Positions 1-6,728 of a DNA stretch of 11,320 bases are shown piece after piece. The DNA comes from Treponema sp. (lineage in GTDB: Bacteria > Spirochaetota > Spirochaetia > Treponematales > Breznakiellaceae), in contig JAISND010000168.1 of the NCBI GenBank assembly GCA_031276615.1, positions 1 through 11,320 of the forward strand, written 5' to 3'. The notes beneath the pieces are model-generated. The model saw only the letters and a list, made by a program, of their open reading frames with translations. It made no database searches and had not been told where the DNA came from. Positions within the stretch are counted from its first letter, which is position 1. Each line of letters starts with the position of its first letter. Both the position numbers and the translations under genes were made by a program.

Positions 1-2825
1 CGGCCCTTTTCGGCTTTGCCCGGACACTGGTCAGTCTGCTTGACGAGGGGGCGTCCGCCGCCGGGGTCGCGGCGGGCGGCGGCAGTGCGGAGGGCGAAGG
101 CGGCCCTGCCGGACGGCGGCCCCTGCGGCTCGCCGCGGTATTCGATTCCCGAACCCCGACCTTCCGGCACAAAAAATACAGCGAGTACAAGGCAAACCGG
201 CAAAAAGCCCCGGAGGATCTCCACGCCCAGGTGCCGCTGGTGGAGGAGCTGCTGTCCGCCCTTGGCGTTCCCGCCCTGCGGGTGGACGGTTTTGAGGCGG
301 ACGACATCATCGCGACTCTGGCGGAGAAATGCAAAAAAGAAAAAAGGCAGTGCTATATCCTTTCCTCGGACAAGGATCTCCTTCAGCTTGTCGGGGAGGG
401 AGTCTATGAGCTGCGGCCGCAAAAAAGTTCAAAGGGCGATGCCGCCGCGGGCGGCGGCCTTGCCTGGGAACTGGTGGGGCCCGCGGAAGTAAAAGCCGAA
501 TGGGGCGTCGTTCCCCAAAAGGTGCTCGACCTCCTTTCCCTTACCGGGGACAGTTCGGACAACATTCCCGGCGTCAAGGGCATAGGCGAAAAAACCGCGG
601 TAAAACTCATGGCCCGCTACGGCTCCCTGGACGAAATATACAGAAACATCGCCGGTATCGAGGGCGCGGCAGGCAAAAAACTTGCCGAAGGGAAGGAAAG
701 CGCCTATATTTCGCGGGATCTGATCAGGCTGGAATGCGCCGTCCCCCTGCCGGTAAAGGATATCGAGGAGCTTTCCGTGGAAAACCTGAACCGCCCGGCC
801 GGGGCGCGGGTCCTCTTCCGGGAGGGGATACGCCAGAGCGCGAAACAGCTTGATCCGAAAACAGGCGGCGGGGGGGAGGCGCGGTCCGGGACGGAAACGC
901 CGGCGGCGTCCGCCCCCGCGGCGCGGTTCAGCATCGTGGAAGCCGCGCCGGAGGACAGCGCCCTGCTGGGCGGCGGCGTGTACGAAACAATTCTTGAGCT
1001 TGACAAACTCAGGGCCCTCTTCGCCGAGGCAAAGAAACAGAAACTTCTGGCCCTGGATTTTGAAACCGATTCCCTTGACGCCTGGAACTCAAAGCCCATC
1101 GGCATCTCCCTCGCCCTGCGGCCGAAGGAGGCCTTTTACGCGCCGGTTGCCCCGCACCGGGGAATCAGGGCGGCCGGCGAAGGGGAAGACGGGAAAAACG
1201 CCGATGCGGAAAACGCCGGTACGGAAAAAGCGCCCTTCCTCGATCCCCAAAAGGTACGCAGCCTCCTTGCGCCCCTCCTTGCCGACAGGAACATGACCGT
1301 TATTGCGCATAACGCAAAGTTCGATTACAAGGTAAGCCGGGGCTGGGGCATCGGACGCTGGCAGTGCAGAATCTGGGATACGATGGTCGCGGCCTGGCTT
1401 GCGGATCCCGAGCGGAACAATTATTCTCTGGATTCGCTGGCGTCCTATGTCTTTAACTATACTCCCGTAGCGTACAGGGACATCGTGCCCAAGGACCGCG
1501 CCTTTGACTGGGTTCCGCTGGAAACGGCCTGCCGCTATTCCGCGGAAGACGCCGACCTCTGTCTCAGAATGAAGCAATACCTTGAGCCCCGGCTTGAAAA
1601 GGCCGGAGCCCTGGAACTTTTTACGGGCCTGGAAATGCCCCTGCTCCCCATTCTTGCGGAAATGGAAGGGGCGGGAATCAAGATAGAACCCAGGGTGCTG
1701 AAAAGTTACGGTCAGGAACTCTTTGCGGAGCTTAACCGCATTCAGGATGAAACCTGGAAAATTGTAGGCCATCAGTTCAACCTTGCCTCTCCGAAACAAC
1801 TGCAGGAAGTGCTTTTTACAGAACGAAAACTCAAACCGGGAAAGAAAACCAAAACCGGTTATTCCACCGACGTGGATGTGCTGGAGGAGCTTTCCCGGGA
1901 AGATCCGGTGCCCGATCTGATCCTCCGGCACCGGACTCTGGCAAAACTCAAGTCCACCTACGTTGACGCCCTGGCGGATCTGGCGGACAGGGAAGGCCGG
2001 CTCCACACCAACTTTGTTCAGACCGGTACCGCCACGGGACGCCTTTCCAGCCGCGATCCCAATCTCCAGAACATCCCCATCCGCGACGAGGAGGGGCGCC
2101 GCATACGGGAAGCCTTTATCGCCAGGCCGGGCTGCGTGCTCATCTCCGCCGACTACAGCCAGATAGAACTCGTCGTGCTTGCGCATCTTTCGGAGGACGA
2201 AGGCCTCTGTTCGGCCTTCCGCGAGGGAAAGGATGTCCATGCCCGCACCGCGGCCCTCATCTTCGGCATTGACGAAAGCGAAGTGGACGGAAGCCGCCGC
2301 CGTATCGCCAAGACCATCAACTTCGGCGTGATGTACGGCATGAGCGCCTTCCGTCTTGCCAACGAACTGAGGATCAGCCGCACCGAGGCGGCGGCCTTTA
2401 TCGACGCCTACTTCAAAACCTACGCGGGGGTCAGCCGCTTTATCGAAGGGCTTGTCAGAAAAACCGAAGAGACCGGCTATGCCTCGACCATCCTGGGGCG
2501 GCGGCGCTATATCCCCGCCATCAATTCCCGAAACAAGACCGAAAAAGCCGCGGCCGAAAGGGTTGCGGTTAACACCCCCATCCAGGGTTCCGCCGCGGAC
2601 ATCGTCAAGACCGCCATGCTGCGCCTGGACAGGCGGCTAAGCGACGAAAAAAGCGCCGCCCGCCTGCTGCTGCAGGTTCACGATGAACTTATCCTGGAGT
2701 GCCCGAAGGAAGAGGCTCCGGCCGCGGCCAGGCTGACGCAGGAAGTAATGGAACAGGCCGCGAAACTCCGCGTACCCCTGCGGGTCAGCGTGGAAACCGG
2801 CAGGCGCTGGGGGGATTTTCATTAG
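1..2825 (+). CDS. polA: DNA polymerase I, 5'-truncated by window edge
   Basis: Replicative gap-filling and repair polymerase with 5' nuclease, 3'-5' exonuclease and polymerase domains. The reading frame is open from base 3, with about 940 residues visible before TAG at 2823-2825. The first ~35-40 residues, including the first metal-binding Asp of the 5' nuclease, lie upstream of the window. Visible 5'-nuclease motifs are FRHKKYSEYKANR, GFEADDIIATL, SSDKDLLQLV and GDSSDNIPGVKGIGEKTA. The proofreading site appears intact: DFETD at 1056-1070, N..FD at 1311-1325 and YSAED at 1536-1550. Polymerase motif A (DYSQIEL) begins at 2151, motif B (RIAKTINFGVMYG) at 2301-2339, and motif C (VHDE) at 2676-2687. 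Gly/Ala/Glu-rich low-complexity inserts occur near 45-110, 860-925 and 1160-1230. An internal ATG at 231 is not the real start, because homology continues upstream of it. The protein resembles treponemal PolA (recognition from memory). Confidence 0.97.
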   Translation, partial: ALFGFARTLVSLLDEGASAAGVAAGGGSAEGEGGPAGRRPLRLAAVFDSRTPTFRHKKYSEYKANRQKAPEDLHAQVPLVEELLSALGVPALRVDGFEADDIIATLAEKCKKEKRQCYILSSDKDLLQLVGEGVYELRPQKSSKGDAAAGGGLAWELVGPAEVKAEWGVVPQKVLDLLSLTGDSSDNIPGVKGIGEKTAVKLMARYGSLDEIYRNIAGIEGAAGKKLAEGKESAYISRDLIRLECAVPLPVKDIEELSVENLNRPAGARVLFREGIRQSAKQLDPKTGGGGEARSGTETPAASAPAARFSIVEAAPEDSALLGGGVYETILELDKLRALFAEAKKQKLLALDFETDSLDAWNSKPIGISLALRPKEAFYAPVAPHRGIRAAGEGEDGKNADAENAGTEKAPFLDPQKVRSLLAPLLADRNMTVIAHNAKFDYKVSRGWGIGRWQCRIWDTMVAAWLADPERNNYSLDSLASYVFNYTPVAYRDIVPKDRAFDWVPLETACRYSAEDADLCLRMKQYLEPRLEKAGALELFTGLEMPLLPILAEMEGAGIKIEPRVLKSYGQELFAELNRIQDETWKIVGHQFNLASPKQLQEVLFTERKLKPGKKTKTGYSTDVDVLEELSREDPVPDLILRHRTLAKLKSTYVDALADLADREGRLHTNFVQTGTATGRLSSRDPNLQNIPIRDEEGRRIREAFIARPGCVLISADYSQIELVVLAHLSEDEGLCSAFREGKDVHARTAALIFGIDESEVDGSRRRIAKTINFGVMYGMSAFRLANELRISRTEAAAFIDAYFKTYAGVSRFIEGLVRKTEETGYASTILGRRRYIPAINSRNKTEKAAAERVAVNTPIQGSAADIVKTAMLRLDRRLSDEKSAARLLLQVHDELILECPKEEAPAAARLTQEVMEQAAKLRVPLRVSVETGRRWGDFH

Positions 2826-2998
2826 GCCCGGCAGATCCGCTTTGAAGGTCTGCGCATAAACAGCTGGAGCGTCAGGCGAAGTACGGGACCGGAACATTGG
2901 ACCTGTTCAATAACCCGGTTGGTCATCTGAAAGCCCGCGGTTCTCTTGCAAGTCCTGTAATTTCTCGCCAACAACCGAAGTTTTTAAACAACTCTATT

Positions 2999-3056
2999 GA
3001 GCCTGTCCCAAAACTAATTGACTGTGCGCTCACGCGCACGATTTTGGGCCAGGCTC
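2999..3056. repeat. Nested long inverted repeat (MITE/REP-like or terminator-like)
   Basis: GAGCCTG (2999-3005) pairs with CAGGCTC (3050-3056). Then CCCAAAA (3007-3013) pairs with TTTTGGG (3042-3048). Inside these, GTGCGC (3024-3029) pairs with GCGCAC (3034-3039) around a TCAC loop. The outer 15 nt of the two ends are complementary at 14 positions, which resembles short terminal inverted repeats of a miniature mobile element. No clear target-site duplication is visible. It could equally be a structured RNA element at the end of the polA transcript. Confidence 0.7.
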
Positions 3057-3058
3057 TT

Positions 3059-3092
3059 GCAGTTTTTCAGGTTTTCATCCTTGCAAAACTGC
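3059..3092. repeat. Inverted repeat, 8-bp arms
   Basis: GCAGTTTT (3059-3066) is complementary to AAAACTGC (3085-3092), with an 18-nt loop. It lies 2 nt after the preceding long inverted repeat and 13 nt before the next hairpin, so the three form one cluster. Function unknown. Confidence 0.5.
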
Positions 3093-3105
3093 GATCTTTA
3101 AGGTT

Positions 3106-3149
3106 GCTTTCCCAAAACTTCAGTTTTGGGAAAGCTTCTATTGTCTTTT
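3106..3149 (+). terminator. Perfect 13-14 bp hairpin with T-rich tail
   Basis: GCTTTCCCAAAACT (3106-3119) and AGTTTTGGGAAAGC (3122-3135) are exact inverted copies, folding as a 13-bp stem with a TTCA loop. A T-rich tail (TTCTATTGTCTTTT, 3136-3149) follows on the + strand only, so it may end polA read-through ahead of the trp promoter. The stem is less GC-rich than a classical intrinsic terminator. Its CCCAAAAC/GTTTTGGG core recurs partly in the repeat at 2999-3056, so a mobile-repeat origin is an alternative. Confidence 0.5.
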
Positions 3150-3257
3150 AAATACCCCACTACGGCTCCATAAGCGTCCGGTTTAGGCTTGTCGTCCTCC
3201 ATTCCGCAGGCCCCGCCGGCCGCCATTGCACCCTGTGGTAAAATATTTAAGCAAATG

Positions 3258-3279
3258 CGCAGGGCGCCTGACCCCTGCG
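3258..3279. repeat. GC-rich inverted repeat just upstream of the trp promoter
   Basis: CGCAGGG (3258-3264) is complementary to CCCTGCG (3273-3279) around an 8-nt loop, ending 9 nt before the -35 hexamer. It could be a protein-binding site or a barrier to upstream transcription. No T-tract follows. Confidence 0.4.
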
Positions 3280-3288
3280 TGCATGCTC

Positions 3289-3317
3289 TTGACATTTTTC
3301 TTCTGTTACTATATATA
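3289..3317 (+). promoter_or_regulatory. Sigma70-type promoter of the trp operon
   Basis: A perfect -35 hexamer TTGACA (3289-3294) is followed by exactly 17 nt and a -10-like TATATA (3312-3317, 4 of 6 consensus positions). Transcription would begin near 3324, giving a leader of about 250 nt before trpE. No comparable promoter is visible closer to trpE, and the operon is compact downstream, so this is probably the main promoter for all seven trp genes. Confidence 0.7.
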
Positions 3318-3323
3318 GAAACA
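3304..3323. promoter_or_regulatory. Near-palindrome over the -10 box (candidate operator)
   Basis: Positions 3304-3313 and 3314-3323 are reverse complements except for one A/A pair (3308/3319). The half-sites are TGTTACTATA and TATAGAAACA. The dyad covers the -10 element and the expected start point, which is where a dimeric repressor would block initiation. It does not match the E. coli TrpR operator as I remember it. Part of the symmetry comes from the alternating TA core, so this is suggestive only. Confidence 0.4.
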
Positions 3324-3405
3324 CAGGACAACGTTTCTTTGTATGGAAGCAATATCAAACGGATGATCGGGGATTGTTTTACAGGACGGAAGCCTTGGGA
3401 GCCTG

Positions 3406-3495
3406 TTGCACTTGCAGGTTTTTGCGCCACTTTGGGCCGTAAAAACCACGATAAACTGGCTCCTTTGGGAGTTTGCAAAGCAAAAAATCACCTAA
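3406..3495 (+). CDS. Possible Trp-rich leader peptide
   Basis: A 29-codon frame opens with TTG at 3406, with GGGAG at 3397-3401 four nt upstream (TTG at 3412 is an alternative), and ends at TAA 3493-3495. It carries Trp codons at 3433, 3457 and 3466, three within 12 codons; Trp is normally rare. The second and third Trp codons sit at the edges of the competing RNA segments of the leader, and the stop lies in the hairpin that covers the downstream GGAGG. The non-ATG start and the lack of adjacent Trp codons make it uncertain. Confidence 0.3.
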   Translation: MHLQVFAPLWAVKTTINWLLWEFAKQKIT

Positions 3496-3506
3496 TCGGC
3501 GATTTT

Positions 3507-3518
3507 GGAGGTTTTATG
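3507..3518 (+). promoter_or_regulatory. Strong Shine-Dalgarno before ATG 3516 / GTG 3520
   Basis: GGAGG at 3507-3511 is the best ribosome-binding site in the leader. It is 4 nt from an ATG (3516) opening a 22-codon frame that stops at 3582-3584, just past the preferred trpE start. It is 8 nt from an in-frame GTG (3520) that would extend TrpE by 18 residues. Which start is used is unresolved. Confidence 0.5.
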
Positions 3519-3573
3519 CGTGAAGCGCAACAAACTCCCGGGCAGTCCTGGCCGAATCGAAGCGGGGGTAAGC

Positions 3574-5061
3574 ATGAGCATTGAACAGCGGGGCATCGAA
3601 GCGCCGCCCAGCCTTGAAGAAGTAAAGTCTCTGGCCGAAGAGTACCGGCGGATACCCCTCTGGAAAAGCGTCCCTGCCGGGGGGCACAGCCCCGCGGACG
3701 TGTTTTTGGCGCTTAAAAACCTGAGCCGCCAGTGTTTCATCCTTGAAAGCCTTGAAGACCCCCAACGCTGGGGACGCTACACCTTCATTGGCTACGATCC
3801 GAGACTGGAAATTACGTGCAGCAACGGAACAGTCAGGATCAGGAACGGCGCCACCCTGTGCTTTGAGACGGGGGATCCCGGTTCCTACATCAAGCAGATT
3901 CTTGACGACAACCGAAGCCCCGTGCTGCCGGGGCTGCCGCCCTTTACCGGCGGCCTGGTGGGCTACTTTTCCTACGACTACATCAAGTACAGCGAGCCCA
4001 GCCTCAAGCTGGACGCCCCTGACGGGGAAGGTTTCAAAGACGCGGATCTTATGCTTTTTGACAGGCTCATCGCCTTTGACAATCACGAAAAGAAAATTCT
4101 CATCATCATCAATATCAGCGCCGGGGCGGTGGAGGAAAATTACCGGCGCGCCCGGGGAGAGCTTGAACATCTCGCGGACATTATTGACAGGGGCGAGAAG
4201 GTTTCCCCAAAGCCGCTGAAAATCCGCTCACCCTTCCGCGCGCTCTTTGATCGCGGCCGGTATTGTTCCATGGTTGAGCAGGCCAGGCATCATATCAGGG
4301 AAGGTGATATTTTTCAGGTGGTTCTTTCCAACCGGCTTGACGCCGACATAGACGGAAGCCTCTTTGACGCCTACCTTGTTATGCGCAGGCTGAATCCTTC
4401 GCCCTATATGTTTTACTTTTCCAGCGACGATATAGAAATAGCCGGCGCTTCCCCGGAGACTCTGGTGAAACTTGAAAACGGAACCCTGTTTACCTTTCCG
4501 CTGGCGGGCACCCGGCCGCGGGGCAGAAACGCGGAGGAGGACGCCGCCCTTGAGAAGGAACTGCTTGCCGATCCGAAGGAGCTTGCCGAGCACAACATGC
4601 TGGTTGATTTGGGGCGTAACGACATCGGAAGGATCAGCAGGTTCGGCAGCGTTGAGGTGGAAAAGTACCTTTCGATAGAGCGGTTTTCCCATGTCATGCA
4701 CATCGGATCCACGGTGCGCGGTTCCATTCAGGAGGGGAAAACAGCCCTCGACGCGATTGACGCGGTGCTGCCCGCGGGAACCCTGTCGGGCGCGCCGAAG
4801 ATACGCGCCTGCGAGATCATCAACAGGCTGGAGGGCAGCAGGCGGGGAATCTACGGCGGCGCCATCGGCTACATCGCCTTTACCGGAAACATGGATACCT
4901 GTATTGCCATACGGATCGCATTCAAGAAAAACGGCAAGGTCTTTGTCCGTTCCGGCGCGGGGATAGTGGCGGACAGCGTGCCGGAAAAGGAATTCGAGGA
5001 GTGTAACAACAAAATGAAAGCGGTCATCAGCGCGCTGGAAGAGGCGGGAGGCGGCGAATGA
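3574..5061 (+). CDS. trpE: Anthranilate synthase component I
   Basis: Converts chorismate to anthranilate using ammonia supplied by TrpG; first step of the pathway. From ATG 3574 it has 495 residues, normal for the family. Residues 57-59 (LES) and NPSPYMF (274-280) are the classical tryptophan feedback-site motifs, so allosteric inhibition is expected. Chorismate-site motifs include GASPETLVKLENG (291-303), PLAGTRPRG (309-317), LAEHNMLVDLGRND (337-350), PAGTLSGAPKIRACEI (400-415) and GAGIVADSVPEKEFEE (461-476). ATG 3574 was chosen because the family begins a few residues before PSLEEVK. It has a G-rich SD (3564-3568). GTG 3520 (513 residues) is an alternative with a better SD. The stop overlaps trpG (ATGA). 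The sequence resembles clostridial TrpE. Confidence 0.97.
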   Translation: MSIEQRGIEAPPSLEEVKSLAEEYRRIPLWKSVPAGGHSPADVFLALKNLSRQCFILESLEDPQRWGRYTFIGYDPRLEITCSNGTVRIRNGATLCFETGDPGSYIKQILDDNRSPVLPGLPPFTGGLVGYFSYDYIKYSEPSLKLDAPDGEGFKDADLMLFDRLIAFDNHEKKILIIINISAGAVEENYRRARGELEHLADIIDRGEKVSPKPLKIRSPFRALFDRGRYCSMVEQARHHIREGDIFQVVLSNRLDADIDGSLFDAYLVMRRLNPSPYMFYFSSDDIEIAGASPETLVKLENGTLFTFPLAGTRPRGRNAEEDAALEKELLADPKELAEHNMLVDLGRNDIGRISRFGSVEVEKYLSIERFSHVMHIGSTVRGSIQEGKTALDAIDAVLPAGTLSGAPKIRACEIINRLEGSRRGIYGGAIGYIAFTGNMDTCIAIRIAFKKNGKVFVRSGAGIVADSVPEKEFEECNNKMKAVISALEEAGGGE

Positions 5062-5630
5062 TACTGCTCATCGACAATTACGACAGCTTTTCCTTCAACC
5101 TCTACCAGCTTATCGGGACAATAAATCCCGGCGTTAAAGTTATACGCAACGACGAGCTTTCCCTTGCCGAGATTGTGGTGCTCCGCCCCAGCCACATCGT
5201 GATTTCGCCGGGGCCGGGAAGGCCGGGCGATGCGGGAATCTGCGAGCCGGCGATAGCCGGTTTCGCGGGGAAGATACCCATTTTGGGAGTCTGCCTCGGA
5301 CACCAGGGAATCTGCGAAGTCTTCGGCGCCACCGTATCCTACGCGAAGCATCTTATGCACGGGAAGGCTTCCCAAATAAGCCTGGACCTTTCCTGCCCCG
5401 TGTTCGCCGGGCTTCCGCCGGTCATTACGGGCGCGCGCTATCACTCGCTTGCCGCCGCGGCTGACACCATACCCGACACCCTCGCCGTCACCGCCCGCAG
5501 CGACGACGGAGAGATTATGGGCGTCCGCCACCGGGAGTACGCCGTGTATGGGGTGCAGTTTCACCCTGAATCGATTTTGACGCCGGAGGGCGGAAAGATT
5601 ATTTCCAATTTTTTGCAGTGCGGGATTTAG
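5058..5630 (+). CDS. trpG: Anthranilate synthase component II (glutamine amidotransferase)
   Basis: Class I glutamine amidotransferase that hydrolyses glutamine and channels ammonia to TrpE. It has 190 residues, the usual length for a stand-alone subunit. The N-terminal LLIDNYDSFSFNL and the oxyanion segment SPGPGRPGDAG (50-60) are typical. The catalytic triad is Cys79 in GVCLGHQ, with His169 and Glu171 in VQFHPES. The ATG overlaps the trpE stop (ATGA at 5058-5061), and GGGAGG at 5046-5051 gives a strong SD, so the two subunits are translationally coupled as expected for a complex. A role in folate synthesis (PabA) is possible in principle, but the location argues for tryptophan. A 41-nt gap separates it from trpD. 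Confidence 0.97.
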   Translation: MILLIDNYDSFSFNLYQLIGTINPGVKVIRNDELSLAEIVVLRPSHIVISPGPGRPGDAGICEPAIAGFAGKIPILGVCLGHQGICEVFGATVSYAKHLMHGKASQISLDLSCPVFAGLPPVITGARYHSLAAAADTIPDTLAVTARSDDGEIMGVRHREYAVYGVQFHPESILTPEGGKIISNFLQCGI

Positions 5631-5659
5631 TCTTGGACCCCGCCGCACATGAAAACGCA

Positions 5660-5665
5660 GAGGAG
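5660..5665 (+). promoter_or_regulatory. Shine-Dalgarno of trpD
   Basis: GAGGAG lies 6 nt before the ATG at 5672. It supports this start and independent ribosome loading after the 41-nt trpG-trpD gap. No promoter or hairpin is evident in that gap. Confidence 0.7.
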
Positions 5666-5671
5666 TAACAC

Positions 5672-6718
5672 ATGATAAAAGAAGCGATCTTAAAAGCGGC
5701 TAACAGGGAAAACCTTGGCTATGAAATGGCCAGGGCGGTTATGGATGAAATAATGGAAGGAAAGGCCAGCGACATTCAGATGGCCGCCTTCCTTACAGCC
5801 ATGTCGGTAAAGGGTGAAACCATTGACGAGATCACCGCTTCCGCCGCGGGCATGCGCAGCCACTGTATCAGGATACTTCACGACATGGATGTGCTTGAAA
5901 TTGTCGGTACCGGCGGCGACCATTCCAATTCGTTTAACATTTCAACCACCTCGGCGCTGGTTATCTCCGCGGCGGGCATCCCTGTGGCAAAGCACGGCAA
6001 CCGCGCGGCGTCGAGCAAGTCCGGGGCAGCCGACGTGCTTGAAAGCCTCGGCGTTAATATATCCGTTCCGCCGGAACAAAGCCTCAGCCTGCTCAAAAAC
6101 ATCAACCTCTGTTTCCTCTTTGCCCAGAACTACCATATTTCGATGAAGTACGTTGCCCCCGTACGGAAGGAGCTGGGCATCAGGACGATCTTCAACATCC
6201 TCGGCCCCCTGGTGAATCCCGCGGGCGCGAACATGGAACTCCTCGGGGTCTATGACGAGGATCTCATCGAGCCTATGGCGAAGGTGCTTGTCAAGCTCGG
6301 GGTAAAAAGCGGCATGGTGGTCTATGGCCGGGACGGGCTGGACGAAATTTCGACAAGCTCCCCTACCAGCGTCTGCGAGCTTCGTCCGGGATCGGACGGC
6401 GATTTCAGGTCCTATGTGATTGAGCCGGAACAGTTCGGCTTTAAGCGCTGCGGGAAGGAAGAGCTTGCGGGAGGAACCCCGGCGGAGAACGCGAAAATTA
6501 CCAGGGATATTCTCGCCGGCGTGAAGGGCCCCAGGCGGGACGCGGTGCTGCTTAATTCGGCGGCGGGGATACACATCGCCCGGCCGGAGCTTTCCATCGC
6601 GGACGGAATAGAAATAGCCGCCGAAATCATTGATTCGGGCAGGGCCCTGGCGCAGCTGGAGCGTTTCGTCAGCCTGTCCCGCGAAGCCGTGTCCGTATCC
6701 GGCGCGTCCGGAAAGTGA
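5672..6718 (+). CDS. trpD: Anthranilate phosphoribosyltransferase
   Basis: Joins anthranilate to PRPP, giving N-(5-phosphoribosyl)anthranilate; second step of the pathway. It has 348 residues, typical of stand-alone TrpD (not fused to TrpG). The PRPP loop GTGGD is at 79-83, followed by NSFNIST (86-92) and the conserved KHGNRAASSKSG (107-118). R165 in APVRKELG matches the anthranilate-contacting Arg. NILGPLVNP spans 175-183, and D224-E225 in GLDEIS match the Mg-binding pair. The start is fixed by the SD at 5660-5665 and by the usual N-terminal helix. It ends in TGA, 10 nt before trpC. Confidence 0.96.
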   Translation: MIKEAILKAANRENLGYEMARAVMDEIMEGKASDIQMAAFLTAMSVKGETIDEITASAAGMRSHCIRILHDMDVLEIVGTGGDHSNSFNISTTSALVISAAGIPVAKHGNRAASSKSGAADVLESLGVNISVPPEQSLSLLKNINLCFLFAQNYHISMKYVAPVRKELGIRTIFNILGPLVNPAGANMELLGVYDEDLIEPMAKVLVKLGVKSGMVVYGRDGLDEISTSSPTSVCELRPGSDGDFRSYVIEPEQFGFKRCGKEELAGGTPAENAKITRDILAGVKGPRRDAVLLNSAAGIHIARPELSIADGIEIAAEIIDSGRALAQLERFVSLSREAVSVSGASGK

Positions 6719-6728
6719 ACGCGGCAAA

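Larger units (their letters stand above)
2826..3288. other. Non-coding region between polA and the trp promoter
   Basis: No convincing gene is seen here. A weak hairpin directly after polA (GCAGA 2831-2835 with TCTGC 2849-2853, plus CC/GG and one bulged T) has no T-tract. The stretch 2930-3160 is visibly richer in A+T than the flanking genes and contains three successive inverted repeats, listed separately. The stretch 3150-3250 returns to GC-rich sequence and contains only a doubtful 42-codon minus-strand frame (3098-3226). Confidence 0.6.
3324..3573 (+). promoter_or_regulatory. Structured trp leader with mutually exclusive pairings
   Basis: Four segments can pair in competing ways. GGAGCC (3398-3403) pairs with GGCTCC (3458-3463). 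The same GGCTCC can pair with GGAGTT (3468-3473) as a hairpin with loop TTTG. GGGAGTTTG (3467-3475) can instead pair perfectly with CAAACTCCC (3531-3539). A further hairpin, ACCTAATC (3490-3497) against GATT (3501-3504) and AGGT (3509-3512), covers the GGAGG at 3507-3511. No T-box consensus and no GAG/UAG triplet array is seen. The layout suggests tryptophan-responsive control of translation or elongation, but the folding was done by eye. Confidence 0.35.

Noticed and set aside
1089..2240. 383-codon open frame on the minus strand inside polA
   Set aside because: Fully antisense to the conserved polA coding sequence; its long length reflects GC-rich codon bias, and no recognisable motif was seen.
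3324..3573. T-box riboswitch in the trpE leader
   Set aside because: No T-box consensus (UGGNACCGCG) and no terminator/antiterminator pair of the T-box type was found.
3189..3584. 131-codon plus-strand frame through promoter and leader
   Set aside because: It spans the -35/-10 promoter and has no family signal; only its last 22 codons (from 3516) have a plausible start and are reported separately.
4869..5648. 259-codon minus-strand frame across trpE/trpG
   Set aside because: Shadow of two real overlapping genes; no motif or ribosome-binding site stands out.
6630..6728. Upstream extension of trpC to the ATG at 6630
   Set aside because: It would lie wholly within or just past trpD and encodes Pro/Arg/Ser-rich sequence unlike any TrpC; the conserved N-terminus begins at 6729.
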